The notes under the pieces were generated by a model. The model made no database searches. It was given only the letters and a program-made list of their open reading frames with translations, and was not told where the DNA came from. A stretch of 64,000 nt of DNA from Phyllostachys edulis (taxonomy: Eukaryota > Streptophyta > Magnoliopsida > Poales > Poaceae), in the NCBI GenBank assembly GCA_036346405.1, contig CM070559.1, forward strand, positions 38,539,889 to 38,603,888, in the 5' to 3' direction. Below, in pieces: positions 10,030 through 21,837 of this stretch. A program made the position numbers and the translations under genes. Each line of letters opens with the position of its first letter. The stretch's first letter is position 1.

Positions 10030-13000
10030 TTTTGTTAATAATGGCGCCAACAATGCTGTTTAGGCCAAAAACTCGATTATCTAATAGATAAAGCTCCTCC
10101 AACTTGATGCAACTACCAACTGAATTAGGCAGAACTCTAGATAACATATTCCCATACAACCTAAGAATCTAAGACAAATCATTTCACCAACTGATGAGGC
10201 GATCGAACCACTGAGGCTATTGCTAGGGAGATAGATCACCTCCAGAAATCAGTTCTTAAACAAGCTGAAATGACCCCATTTTTCAAACAGGGTGTACCCA
10301 ATTTGCGCAATCGCCTGGGATTTCGATTGCATACCGGAATGGCACCAAACCTGCTTACAAACATTTTAAAAAGCATTAATTTGATTAAATTATAGCATAA
10401 CGGCAATTTTGCAACAACAAAATGGGCATCTCAAGCCCAAAGCTTTAACTTACATTCAGAAGAACCAAATAGCCTCCACAGGAAAGCTTGAGTGCGGTCA
10501 TAACCCAACACGTTCTCCAAAGTGTCCTTCAATCCTCTAATACACATTCTGATGAAAATTTAGCAAGTTGAGTACACAACGTACTTAGCAAGCCACATGG
10601 GAAATCAATTTAACTACATACCAGAAGTTCAATTGATTGTTGAAGGTTTACCATATCTGGTATATGTGGATGCATCATTTGAGTTAAAGCAATTTATCTT
10701 TAAAACAGTAAAATCATACTAATATAACATCAGGAGTTTACTCAACAATTGTAATTACCATCTTAACATATCAAAATCACTACTTATGCATCGCATATTG
10801 GAATCACCCATGAACATAGCTTCATTGACCGGAAGCACGGCGTATCTGAATACCATTTATTATACTTTGCAGAGTTGTCCAACTTTACCCACAAAATACC
10901 TCAAACTCATACTGTCATGCAATATACACGCAACACGATAGCGTGCGACTGAGTTGAGATAACAAAGCATTCTCAATGCTCAACCTTTCTAGCCTCTACC
11001 CGGTAGGTTCTTGGACAATACAGTCATCGGGAGACCACCGGCCAACAGTGGAATGCGTGATCCAATGCTGACTGTACCTACCGTTGTGTAGATCAGTGAG
11101 TGTCCCTCTAGGCCTAGTCCTGTCCCACCCCCAATCCGTGGCTGCTCTATACAATAAGAGCAGGTGACATTCTGTTGATATTCAACTGGAAGAGTAGTGT
11201 ACTAAGCCAAGTTGGATGTACCAAACCCGTGATTGAGCGAGTTCTGTGTCTGTTACTTGGCACAAGGTTTTAGTCCTTACCTGTCTCTAGTGAGGAAATG
11301 GATCAATATCAACTCGTCGTTGTCCACCTGTTTGGTCTCACCTTCGACTCACTTTTGTCAAGTCTATTGGGTTATCCATCCTCCTGGTCGCAATCCTCAA
11401 CTCTGCACCAAAACCATTGGCGGTTAGCCAATACCCTTTTTAGTATTTGAGGAAACACTATGTGACAATGCCGAACATTTATTAATATTTTATGTACCTT
11501 AAATTTGCCAAGGTGAATATGGCTTACAAATGAACAGGTGGGCTTGTATGTGGGGTGATAGAATATATCTAATTATCATGACATTCAAAAGTATTATCTC
11601 AATAAAGAAGTAATTGGCATAAATATGATAATGAAAATAATAATATAAGTACATGAAACGTAAGCTAAAAAATGATCAAAGAATGCAGCTTGCCTCCTTA
11701 TCCATAGTCTTTGACTGGATTTACCTCTTCTGCGTCTTGATCAACTCCCTATGTAGCTTGATCAACAAATTCGGGTTCTATTGTGGAAGAAAATCAAATA
11801 AATAAGTCCGGGCTCAACAAGAAGCAAGCTGGGAACAAAATGAAATAAACAAATTCAGAAAGAATATAAAGAAAGGTGGTGTGGGCGATTAGGATTTATT
11901 GGGTGCTTGAGTTGGCTAAAAGGAGTTGAAAATTCGATTCACGGGCACAAAACGGTCAAAATGGACATAAATATGTCTAACGGGGTTTGGGCGAACAATA
12001 TTGGGTCTGGTGAACAGTAATGGATCGGGTGCCATTCACTAATGGGTTCAGGTGGAACAGTAATGTGCTTGCACAGTGATGGGATTTTTGGGTGGGCTAT
12101 GAATAGTAGCAGACCTGAAAGTGTAGCATAGTGTTGGGCTCGGCCCAACACTTGGCCAGGCCAGGCCTAAAGGCCTCGCTCGGTATGGCTTGAGCCGCGC
12201 TCCCAGGGCACCTAAGCCGAGGAAGGCGATGGCTCCGGCAGGGATGGCGACGGCTCCGGCGGCGCCAGGTGGTGCTACGAGCACCTCCTCAACTCACGCA
12301 ACCCATTTTTGGGCTTTTGTGCGGGCTGGGGTGGCTCAAAGGTGGGGTGGCAGCGATGGTGGTGCATGACCGAGGCAGGGGAGGGTGGCGGCGGCGGTCC
12401 GGTGATGCTCTGGCCAAATTGGCCGGGGGCTTAAGCTCCATTGGGTGAAGGGGGCCTCGGGGATGGTTGCGGCGTGGCTTGGGGGCACCGAAGTGGCTTG
12501 GCGACAGTGGCCGTGGGTGGCGCGGCGGAGGGGCGTGGCGACGACGAGCTGTTGATGGGAATGGGGGTGGGTGGTGGTGGTGAAAAGTTTTGAGAGGGCA
12601 AGGCGGTGCTGGTGATGGGATCTAGAGACTAGGGGCTAGAGACTAGAGGAAGTGGTGATGGTGTTGGCTTGAGGCTGTGGAGGAAGATGATGTGATGGCT
12701 CGGGCTTTTATAGCTGGTGGAGGGCGGTGGCAGCAGTGTCCGAGCGGAGCGGGTTGGGGCGCTTGGCGGCGGCATGGGTGGTGGAGCGGGCTCGGCGATG
12801 AGGGAGGGCAAGGTCGCGGTAGTTTGGCGACGCGGGAATGGTGGCTTCTCACTGGCATGGGTGCATTCATTGGCGAGGGCGGTAGTGGTAGCGGTGTCCA
12901 TGGCGCGTCGAACACCTGGCGACGACAGCGCGGGACGTGGTGCGGGAGAAGGGCCGAGGCCGAGTGCGCTGGCGCGATGTCGTTTAATGCCGGCGCGAGG

Positions 13001-13742
13001 TGGCGAGGTGAGGTGGTGCGATGCTGGCACGGTTTGGCGTGGGCGAAAGCGATGGAAGGCCGAGGCGGCGACGCGAGGAAGAACAAAGCAAAAGCTGCTG
13101 CGCATAAGGGCGCCTTCGAGCTGAGAAAGCGGGAGACAAAAAGGGAAAGCGGAAGGGAGAAACACATTCCGAATTTGGCAAGAAATCCAAATTAAACCAA
13201 ACTTAAACAAGTTTTAAAATTTTGAAATTTTTGGGTCTTTTCACAAGCCCTCGGGTATCTCTCCACTAAGGGAGTTTTCTTACAAGAAATATATCAAGTT
13301 CTTGAGGTTCCCGAGGGATGCTGGAATTTTTCCAGAAAGGGAGTTCTGCAACAGATCCAATAGAGTTGTTACTTGATAGGTCGAGTTTTTGTAGGTACTT
13401 CATATGCCTTATCTCAGGACCAATTGAACCAGAAACTCCGGAATGCGATAGATTAAGATAAATCACATTGTTCATCTCGCGTCGAATTCCCTTCCATTCA
13501 CAAGGAGTTATATCATAAGCACTCCAATTTGAGCTTACAATGCTAGGTAGTACGAGACTATTGGAGAGAGCAAGTAGGGCAAGGCCATCTGAACTCAAAC
13601 TACAGCACAACGAGACCAAGGTGAAGAAGAGATGCAGCTGATGCCACAAAATCAGCTCCATTATTTCCTGAAAAAGTGGTATTTCTTTCTTCAATACATG
13701 TATATGCAAAACAAAATTCCACATGGTAAGAAATATAATCAC
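10030..13742 (-). pseudogene. LRR receptor-like kinase (PEPR-like) fragment, split by an LTR insertion
   Basis: The minus strand carries the N-terminal part of a plant LRR receptor kinase. From an ATG at 13661 come a hydrophobic signal peptide (LHLFFTLVSLCCSLSSDG), the LRRNT region with the SNWSAYDITPCEWKGI motif, and LRRs (VIYLNLSHSGVSGSIGPEI, LQKLDLSSNNSIGS, then SLGNLKNLIYF after a frameshift, GEIPEGL). The reading resumes beyond the insertion at 10265 with FKN, LEVIYLPSNSLSGSIASSVG and, after another frameshift near 10165, LPNSVGSCIKLEELYLLDN. It ends abruptly near 10050. Transmembrane and kinase parts are absent. At least two frameshifts and one stop (in the block near 13290) show decay. 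The intact family are cell-surface peptide-sensing kinases; this copy cannot signal. Confidence 0.8.
10266..13243 (-). mobile_element. Solo LTR, 2978 bp, inside the LRR gene
   Basis: The flanking 5-bp duplications CAAGC at 10261-10265 and 13244-13248 are identical. The ends are TG...CA (TGAAATGACCCC at left, GGGTCTTTTCA at right), with longer inverted similarity TGAAA(A/T)GACCC. Removing the insert restores an LRR reading (GAGGGC-TTG-TTTAAG, GL-FK). In the likely sense (minus) it begins TGAAAAGACCCAAAAATTTC, like long gypsy LTRs of grasses. No gag or pol is inside. The GC-rich part at 12150-13150 gives open frames on both strands by composition. Confidence 0.88.
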
Positions 13743-14389
13743 ATTTCCTAAATGAAACTAAATGCAAACAATGATTACGATGAGAATAGATGCGAAATTA
13801 GAGACCTTTCATTCCGTGCTATGCCCTTTTCTGGATCAAACGGGAATAGATTGTGCTATGCTTGTAACGCTGGAGCAACTTATTCGGACCGTGACACAGT
13901 TCAAATCGATGTTAACTTGGTAAGAAGTGGTCAGTTAATTATGCAGAAGTAATGGAGGAGCAGTTACTTCCCGCGCCGCTGCCGCGCATCACCACGACCT
14001 CCTCCGGTTCGACTCTGCGGTGACATTGTCATCAAGTGCTGCTTCCTTCCGCTCCACCGACGAAGCCACCTGGTTTCCAATCTCGGCGACTCCATTCCCG
14101 GCGGATGTTCCCGACTTCCCATCTCGGCGTCCCTAGAGCCACCAACCTCGCTGCTCGTCTCATCGTTTGCTTCGCCAGTGCACGGGTCTGGCGCCGCCGC
14201 TGCTATCGCGTGGCTCGCGTGCTCCAGCGAGACCATCGCCGATCAGCGCTCCCAAATCAGCCCGCTGCCGGAGTCCCAGCTTAAAGGTATATTGGGCCTC
14301 GCCTACTTGCGCTGGCGGCCCATATTGCAAACAAAGCTGCCTATATGGACCGACCTTCCTTATCTCGAGGACGAAAAACTTCGCATACT

Positions 14390-14393
<4 letters not shown>
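13743..14393. other. Upstream flank of the LRR fragment; GC-rich tract
   Basis: 13743-13950 may be the old promoter or leader of the LRR gene. 13960-14290 is GC-rich with open frames on both strands and no recognisable domain. Nothing firm can be said. Confidence 0.4.

Positions 14394-14427
<34 letters not shown>
14394..14427. repeat. (CT)n microsatellite
   Basis: An uninterrupted CT run of about 34 bases. Confidence 0.95.
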
Positions 14428-14428
<1 letters not shown>

Positions 14429-14501
14429 ACTCAACTTTCTTAAGTCCGTTGGGGCTTGTTTAGATGCTAGGTGGCAAAATTTCAGATAAGAAAATTCTCA
14501 A

Positions 14502-15064
14502 GGGTGCGTTTGGTTGGCGGAATCCTCCAAAAATTACCAGGAATCCTTTAGTAATCATATGAGATTATCTTGTTTGGTAAAACATTCAAGAATCTGAACC
14601 AGGAATCTAAGATTATCTTGGGAAACAGATTACCATCAATTTCAGGAATCTCGTTACCGTAGAAAAAAAGTGTCTATCTTAAATTACCAAGGGAAAGTAA
14701 TCTTTGTTATTACGTTTTTTATCATGTGTTTTTGATTCATTACAGTCAAATTTTGAACTTTCAGAATTCAAAATCCAAATTATGATTTATTTTAACATTC
14801 GAATATCTGAATTATGGAATTTAAAAATCATTTTTTCAAAATAAGAATTTCGAAACCAAAATATCAAAAATTTGAATCTTAAATTCAAAATTTATAGATG
14901 TTAACCTCCATGGTTCGAAATTATGATAAAGACCAATATGTAGTTTCCTTCAAATCAGCCAAACGTTAGAATCTTAGATTACTGGTAATGTGTTTACCAG
15001 TAATCAGATTGAGGAGAATATTAGATTACAGGGGAATATGAGATTACACGTACCAAACGCACCC
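14502..15064. mobile_element. MITE with GGGTGCGTTTGGT termini, nested in an older MITE-like unit
   Basis: The left end GGGTGCGTTTGGTTGG and the right end ACCAAACGCACCC are inverted repeats of 13 bp. The flanking triplets CAA and TAA differ by one base, fitting Tourist/Harbinger (TAA/TTA target) more than hAT. It has no coding capacity. The outer sequence (about 14450-15170) carries GGGGCTTGTTTAGATGCTAGG at left and GTTGACGTTTGGGAACAATAA at right, so the MITE seems to sit in an older MITE-like element. Confidence 0.65.
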
Positions 15065-15482
15065 TAAGGGGGATTTTGAGAGTATATGGAATCCCCCCTT
15101 AACCCCAAGGAGAAATCTTTCTGTCCAGGAATAAAATCCCTGTTGACGTTTGGGAACAATAATGATAGAAATCCCAGTCATGAAAAAAATTCAAAAAATA
15201 AAACTTAAAATGTAGAAACAACACACACTAACAGTGTACTTGCAGTAGCCAAATCAAATCTCCAATCCAACAAAAAAAGAGCACATATAATAACTAACAA
15301 CGAAAATCTTTCACATCTAGAAACAATGACACGACTGTTCTTTGTTTCTGAAAGATGACAGAACAAGGCAGCTAAGTTTACTGGTTGACCACGACCCTCT
15401 AAACCGCAATGAATCCACTAGCATTAGGTTATCTTGCAATGGTCATTTCAGACACCAAAATGGCACCAGTATGACTAGCACA

Positions 15483-15665
15483 TTAACTTGACGAACTTAG
15501 AGCCCGCTCAATATCTTCCCGAGATCGCCCCTTGGTCTCAACCACATTTCTAGCTATGTAGAGAACAACAAGAGCACACATAGATGCAAATCCCAAATAC
15601 GCAGTGCTAATTCCAAACTTGTTGACGACACTCAAGAAGTACAAGCTAATAAAGAAGTTAGATAC
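15483..15665 (-). pseudogene. Last exon of a sugar-transporter (MFS, plastidic glucose transporter-like) gene
   Basis: A clean splice acceptor (TTTGCAG, ending at 15666) precedes an open exon. It encodes one hydrophobic segment (NFFISLYFLSVV), a second (FASMCALVVLYIA) and the diagnostic MFS sugar-transporter tail VVETKGRSREDIERAL before TAA at 15483. This corresponds to the twelfth membrane helix and cytosolic tail of the family. Upstream exons expected at higher coordinates on the minus strand are not found up to 16900, where other sequence lies. So this is an isolated exon, either a truncated gene or a captured fragment. The exon itself carries no stop or frameshift. Confidence 0.75.
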
Positions 15666-15728
15666 CTGCAAAGAGAAGGAAAAAACAGATAAGGATTCAC
15701 TGATGTTGGTAGGTAAGTCAAATAGCAC

Positions 15729-16550
15729 AACAGGATAACATGTTAATTATCCTACAACACTGCTCATCTTAGCAAGTAGAAAGTATTATCTGTGTTCAGT
15801 GTTCACTATCACACAATGAAGCAAAATGTACAATACTTTCTAGTTTCAACTATCAACCAAAGCGGACAAAATAAATTATGATAAAAACTGTTTATCACAT
15901 CCACAAATCAATCAAACTTCACCCAATGCATAAGTGACAACTACCTTGTATTGTACTTAGCTGTCATCCAACACAAGACCATTCACCAGCAAAACTAATT
16001 TTCTATACTCAGCTTCTTCATTCACTATGAACGTGCAATATTTCAAGAGAACTAATTAAGTTAGTGATCCATTCATAATTCTTGTTCTACCAGACTTAAC
16101 TTGCAATTGTGGAAGAAAAAATAGAAATTAAAAGATAGCTTACTTATGGAGCAATTTCGCTCTTAATCCAAAGCAATCGAACACTTGAGTTTTTGGTGTT
16201 GATAAAAATTTCTCTATTTAGCTCACATTTGAAGAGTCATAGTGCCTTAGCCTTCTCTATATCCGTTAGGTCTTCAATTGATTCTAGTGTAGCAACACAC
16301 TTCCCAATAGAAAACATCATCACTTTGACTATGTTTTGTTGTTTCATTTAGTTCTTCGGCAAATTCATAGAAAGTGCACCACATTAGAGACGTACTAACT
16401 AGTTAACCAACCAAAAAGCAAAGAGAAGAAACTGGGACCAAAACCCAACAAATTGACAAGTCCACAGATAGAGCTCTGGAAGATCTCACACCTGCTGCCA
16501 GATTGCACCCCCTAAAGTGCAATAATCAAAGAAAGAAGCAGCAAACATCA
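15729..16550. other. Intergenic or intronic stretch, nothing recognised
   Basis: AT-rich sequence without coding similarity. It lies between the transporter exon and the ribosomal-protein exon and could be intron of a chimeric transcript. Confidence 0.4.
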
Positions 16551-16613
16551 TCTAGTAGCATTCAAGAGACTTGTTGGAAGCAGTGGTGGTGGTGATAGGA
16601 GTACACACTATAC

Positions 16614-16705
16614 CTGATGCTTGGTGAGGCGGCGGCGGATGGCGCGGGTCTTCTTGGGGCGGAGGTCGAGGGGTAGTAGCTTCTTCTTCTTGTAGGCCAA
16701 CACTT
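16614..16705 (-). pseudogene. RPL35: Single exon of ribosomal protein L35 (60S)
   Basis: The 92-nt segment reads AYKKKKLLPLDLRPKKTRAI followed by RRRLTKHQ in the correct frame. This is the highly conserved C-terminal half of eukaryotic RPL35/uL29, a large-subunit protein at the exit tunnel. It is bounded by TTTAGCAG upstream and by GTATAG directly after the HQ codons, so the intron boundaries of the source gene are kept. The exons coding for the N-terminus and the last residues are not seen nearby. The exon is thus a captured genomic fragment or a gene relic, not a retrocopy. It is on the same strand as the transporter exon about 1 kb downstream. Confidence 0.8.
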
Positions 16706-16939
16706 CTGCTAAAGTGATTAGATTCATAGTCAAAAACCCATTTCAGGAATATCATTCAACACTTCTGCTAAAGGAAAAAGACAAAAAAAAAACTGCAAGC
16801 CATATTTTTGTATATCTCCACAACTAATCATACGAACTATGCTTTCTCCATGCTTGCTAACAATGCAGGGTTACACAAAATTCAATCTACTTCTGATATT
16901 CAATATGTGGACTAAGTTTTCAGAGGTGAAATTGCTTGA

Positions 16940-17985
16940 ACTTCTTTGATGTTACCTTAAAGACCTCATATGGAGGAAGCAAGCTGGCAGAGTTGTACAT
17001 GATCCACATTGTACGCTTGCACGGAGTTCCTAAAAGGATTGTGTCAGATCGCAGAACCTAGTTCACTTCACGATTTTGGTCAAGGCCTCATGAGGCCTTA
17101 GGAACTTACCTCACTTTCAGCACTGCTTATCATCCTCATACAGATGGGCAGACAGAAAGGACCAACCAGATATCAGAGGATATGCTACGCGCTTGTGTGC
17201 TCACCTTCAGCGACAGTTGGGAGAAAAGCCTATCATATGCAGAGTTCTCCTACAACAATGACTACCAAGCCAGTCTACAGATGTCCCCATTTGAAGCCTT
17301 CTATGGCATGTAATGTAGAAGACATCTCCTCTGGTCAGAGACTAGAGAGCATATCGCTGTCGAACCAGAGATGCTAAAGGAAGCTAAACAACAAGTCCAG
17401 CTAATCAGGGAAAAGCTTAAGGCAGCCCAATCTAGTCAGAAGACCTATGCCGACCATCGTTGACGAGATTTGAGCTTTGAGATCGGAGATTTCGTCTATC
17501 TCAAGGTTTCACCCCTGAGAGGCATGAAGAGATTCTAGGTTTGTGGAAACTTAGCACCGCGTCACATCGGCCCATTTCAGATCATCGCCAAGCGTGGAGA
17601 AGTCGCCTATCAATTAGAACTTTCACCAGTCCTGTGTTTTAAACAAACAGTCGCTACCCTCTAGTATTTGTTGCTTTCGGCCGATATCCACAACGTCTTC
17701 CATGTGTCCCAGCTGAAGAAGTGTCTACAAGTTCCAGAAGAGCAAATACCTCTAGAGACCATCGCTCTAGAACCAGATCTCACCTAGTAGGAGTACCCGG
17801 TGAAGATCCTAGAAATAGCTGATCGCTAGATGCGAAGACGAGAGATTCATTTCTGCAAGGTCTTGTGGAGTAATCACACCAAAAAGAAAGTTACATGGAA
17901 GCCCGAAGAAGCCTTGAGGACTGAGTTTCCCTATCTCTTCATTGGCCAGCCTGAATCTCGGGGATGAGATTCTCTTTAAAGGGGT
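16940..17985 (+). pseudogene. Tekay/Del-type gypsy integrase C-terminal half and chromodomain region
   Basis: The reading starts with KTSYGGSKLAELYMIHIVRL and HGVPKRIVSDR, the first catalytic block of a gypsy integrase. AYHPHTDGQTERTNQ, the next conserved block, follows, then a SYAEFSYNNDYQASL stretch and SPFEAFYGM. Further on come a KPEEALRTEFPYLF chromodomain-like stretch and SRG-DEILFKGVGFVTT leading straight into the LTR, as in Tekay/Del chromoviruses. Stops and frameshifts are frequent (for example near 17059 and 17313). Everything 5' of the integrase is missing; the break is near 16940. Confidence 0.85.
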
Positions 17986-17991
17986 AGGTTT

Positions 17992-18692
17992 TGTAACAAC
18001 TCAATTTTGGTGCATTTGAAACTTTATTGAAATTTGAGGATTTTCAAAAACTTTTGTTATATTTTATGAAATTACAAAAATTTGGTAGCATTTCAAAAGT
18101 CAAATCAAAACCCTAGCCTTAATCGGAATTAATAAAAATCTACAAAAGAACATTTAAGTTTCCAAAATCCCTCCTAATTTGATTTTTTTCAATTCAAATT
18201 CATCTCAAGAATTCTTCAAAATAAAAAAATCAAACCTTTCTTCCCCTCTCTCTCCCCTTGGGCCAAAACCCTTCTGGCTGGCCCAACCTTCCCTTTCCCA
18301 TAGCCCGGTTTTCCTTCCTAGCGCGTGGCCCACTCCCCCGCACTCAGCCCACTAGAGCGCCCGCGCCTCCCCTTTCTTCCTTCCTTACTTCGTGCCTGAC
18401 CTCACCTATCAGTTCTTGGCACTGTGCTTCTTCCTCGCCACGCCAGCTCAACTGCTTGCTCTATCTCTTGTCTGAGCGCAATCTAGGTTTGCACTCGAGT
18501 GCCTCCTGTCCCGACAGACCTTGAGTGCCTTCCTCACCACTACGACCTTGTCCTATCACATGCTAGTCGCTGGCCGCCTTAAATCACACACACTGGTTGT
18601 CGTCGCCTTCTCGCCCCTCTGTTGCTATAAATTGCCTCCCGAGCATGTCACCATGCACACCTCATCCTCCTCTATCAATTACCCCCTTTAAC
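17992..18692 (+). mobile_element. Tekay/Del 3' LTR, part 1 of 3
   Basis: It begins TGTAACAACTC at 17992 after a purine-rich AAAGGGG tract that can serve as polypurine tract. It runs to the TTAAC target site at 18688-18692, where a solo LTR inserted. It continues at 20115-21837 and 36878-38291, for a native length near 3.8 kb. Confidence 0.85.
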
Positions 18693-20114
18693 TGTAATAC
18701 TCTAATTTATTCTAATGAAGAAAGCAGTCAAAAGAGAAATTAGACTTTAGAGTAGGGAAAATCTGCAATTCTTTGGCAACCTGGGCCTCGGGCCTTGGCC
18801 CAGGAGGCCCATGAGGGGCCGGCCACTAATAAAAGGAGGGGGAAACCCTAGCCCACCACTGTAGCACGCACTGCTACAGTGCCCCCACCGATGCTATAGT
18901 ACTACTACAGTACATTCCCTCCTCCTTGCACTCCGTTGCTCCCTCTTGGTGGTGCTCTCCCATCGCTGTCGGCCAAGGAGAAAGGTGGAGGAAGAGAGGA
19001 GAGGAAGAGGAGATGAGCACTTCACGGGGGGAATTCAGTGAGCTCGCGTGTCTTCAAGGGTAACATTTGATTCCCCGCTGTTTTCAATCAAGTTAGATTT
19101 GTTTTGCCATCAAGTAGGGGATCGTAGTACTGCTGTGTAGATCGGTTGAATCTGTCTATCTGTTGACGCGTGGTTTTGAGAAGCTTTAGGGATTAGTGTC
19201 TCTTGGAGATACATGAGAATTTTTGTTAGCTTTTTAGAAAGTGCTAATTCATAATTTTGACTAAGCGGTTAATTAGTTATGAATTTCGCAAGGCTGGGTG
19301 CTAAATCGGTCTCGGGGCTTGTCTTGAACATAGATCGATAAATTTGATCTTGGAGATGGCCAAATTGGTCGATTGATCTTAATGAGATTTGTATTTATTT
19401 TCATTATGATTCTAGAAAGTTAAATTTCATAATTTTTGGATTTCTAGATCAAAAAAATATGAATTTTAGAAACTAATGCTATAATCTGTCTCTCTGTTGT
19501 GGACAGAAGAGATTTACTTAACTGTTTGCAACCTTGGTTGCATAGTGAGAATATTTATGATAATTTTATTGAGATATCTTGTTTCCTATAGTTTCCATAG
19601 ATTATTAGAACAATGTGTTTGGTTGTGCCAAACAAAAGTTATGAAACTCACAAGTTAGTAGTACCGAAGATGACATATCGGTCTTCGGGATTAAAAACAA
19701 AGGCTTAGATGAACTAGTTTGATCTTTTGATCAGCTGAGAAGTTGTATTTAGGCTTGTGTAGGTTCTAGGAAAATTGGATTCATGGCTTTTGGAGTTTTT
19801 ACTTAAAAGTTATGAATTTTTCCTTAACAGCTGTCTGTTTGGACAGATTTGGGAATTTGAGAGTGTTTTGATTAAATGTTCGGATTGCGATTAGGGATAC
19901 TTGTTCTCATTTTGTTCCATTAACAGATGATTCAATATGATTAGGTAATTAGAATTTGAAATGTTGTTGGATTCTGATTCAATCCTTATGTTCATTCTAT
20001 CATATGATGAGTCTTACATGTTACTAGTTGATAGATTGCTGAAATTCTTCGTATTGTTGATGTATGTTAGTCTTCTAGGTAATATCTTGGCTTCTGCATA
20101 GCCAGGGTGTTACA
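18693..20114 (+). mobile_element. Solo LTR, 1422 bp
   Basis: The ends are TGTAATACTC and GGTGTTACA, flanked by identical TTAAC duplications at 18688-18692 and 20115-20119. There is no internal coding region. 18830-19060 is GC-rich, then comes a T-rich body. The orientation is taken from the TGTAA start. Confidence 0.9.
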
Positions 20115-21837
20115 TTAACTTCTTCTCTCCCTCGCTCACACGCTAGATTCACCATGGTCCTCACCATCGCCGCCCATTCCTTGCTGCGCCGGTGAGCCCT
20201 GACCTTGAAGATCATCCCCCTCGGCATCGCCTCATTCTCCTCTTGATGATGCTCCTCTCCCTTTTTTCTAGTTGGAAAACTAGAGTGTCGATGACCACTT
20301 TGCCTCGCTGTCGGAACAATGCCACCACCGAGCCCCTTCTTCCTCTTACCCTCTCTGATGAGCTCCCTCCTCCTTTCTTCGCGTCATATCTTGTTCTTAG
20401 CTTCCGCCAACCTTCTAGGCTAGTAATCATAGTCGTTTTACCTCTATAGTGCCACCTCCGTGTCGGTCATCTTCCTCGATACCGGCCGCCACTGCCCGTG
20501 CGTTCCAGTGCATCTTTCTGCACGCCGCCGCCGTAGGCAGCATCGTCGTAGCATGTAGTAGCCCACCTGAGTGTTGGTTAGTTGCCAACAGCACCGTAGC
20601 AACGAGTTCCTCCGTAGCACAGTAGCACCGCCGCATTGGGCCACCTCCCGATGCACCGCCGCCATCGATAGGTTTGCCGTAGCCGCTGCATCCCATTTTG
20701 CGCCTCCCAGGTGTCAATCGAGCCCCACCTCGTCGGCGGCGAGCTCCACCTGAGCCAGCGATGGAATTCTCCTGTGTCACTCCTCTGTTCTGGAGGATGT
20801 TGATGTGGCATCGCCATGTGGCCAACACTTGGACATCATTACTGTTAAGCCAGAAGGTTAATTTTAAGTAGTTGGTTAGATGAGTGTATGACAAGTGGAC
20901 CCGACACGATTATAAGTTTAGTTAAATTCGTAGGTTAAAGGTTTAGTTCGTAGACCGAGTTTGTGGACCACTTGTCACTGACCAGTGGCCCTAGCCCTTG
21001 TGGACCAGGTCCATTGTACTATGGCCCCACCTGTCAGCCCCTTGGGTTTTCTCGATTAAAAATAAAAATAAATTAAAATAAACCCAGGTGGACTCCACCT
21101 ATCAATCACATTCGAATTTCTTTAATAAAAATAAATTAAAAACAAAATAAAATCCCAGTGGGACCCACCTATCAAAAAATTCAGATTTTCTAGAATTTCT
21201 CTCGGGTCAAACTTTGGATAGCTCGTTCTCCCTCATTTTAAATCCGAATCGATTTTGTTTATAAATTCATGATCTTTCCAACAATACTAAAATAATAATT
21301 TTTGTAGTTCATTTGAATTTATTTGTGTTACGAGTGTTTATTTGAAGTCGTCGTTTTTGCGTTAAATAGATTTGAACGTCGCCAAAGACCCGTCACTACT
21401 TCAAGTCAAGACCAACACCCATCCACATTTGAGCAATGCACGTCGTTACCATTGATCATGTTGAACCTATTTTTCAAATGCAAAGTATCTCAATTCAAAT
21501 TATTACCTGCAAGCTCATTATTATTTATGTTAAATCTTGATACCTAGCTATGCCAAAGTTTGCTTATCATTATGAATCCCTTCCTTGTTTACTGACTTCC
21601 TTATACCTTGTCACCCTAAGGATATTTATTACATGAGTAAAACTCTCATTGTTAAATAAACATTAACTATTGATTGTGCTTAGACACTGCTTAGTAACTG
21701 AACATGAATAGGACACAACATTGCCATTACGAGAACTTGGATACTTTGAACTGTAGTGTGGTAACATGGGTTACCACTGGAAATAGGAAAATGTATTTAT
21801 AAATGGTTGAGACTTGGGTGAGTGGTTGGTTGAGATC
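20115..21837 (+). mobile_element. Tekay/Del 3' LTR, part 2 of 3
   Basis: This continues the LTR after the second TTAAC. The first half is C-rich, and open frames there on both strands are compositional. The second half is AT-rich and carries the CTTGTCACC landmark near 21608, also seen at 28891 and near 38. It ends at AGATC (21833-21837), the target site of the Tat element. Confidence 0.75.

Noticed and set aside
12629..13210. Open frames of up to 193 codons on both strands
   Set aside because: GC-rich part of the solo LTR. No domain, opposite strands open equally, and the unit is bounded by a target duplication.
15483..15728. A complete small membrane-protein gene of 81 codons
   Set aside because: The first 20 codons upstream of the acceptor are intron sequence. 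The transporter homology begins exactly at the AG acceptor.
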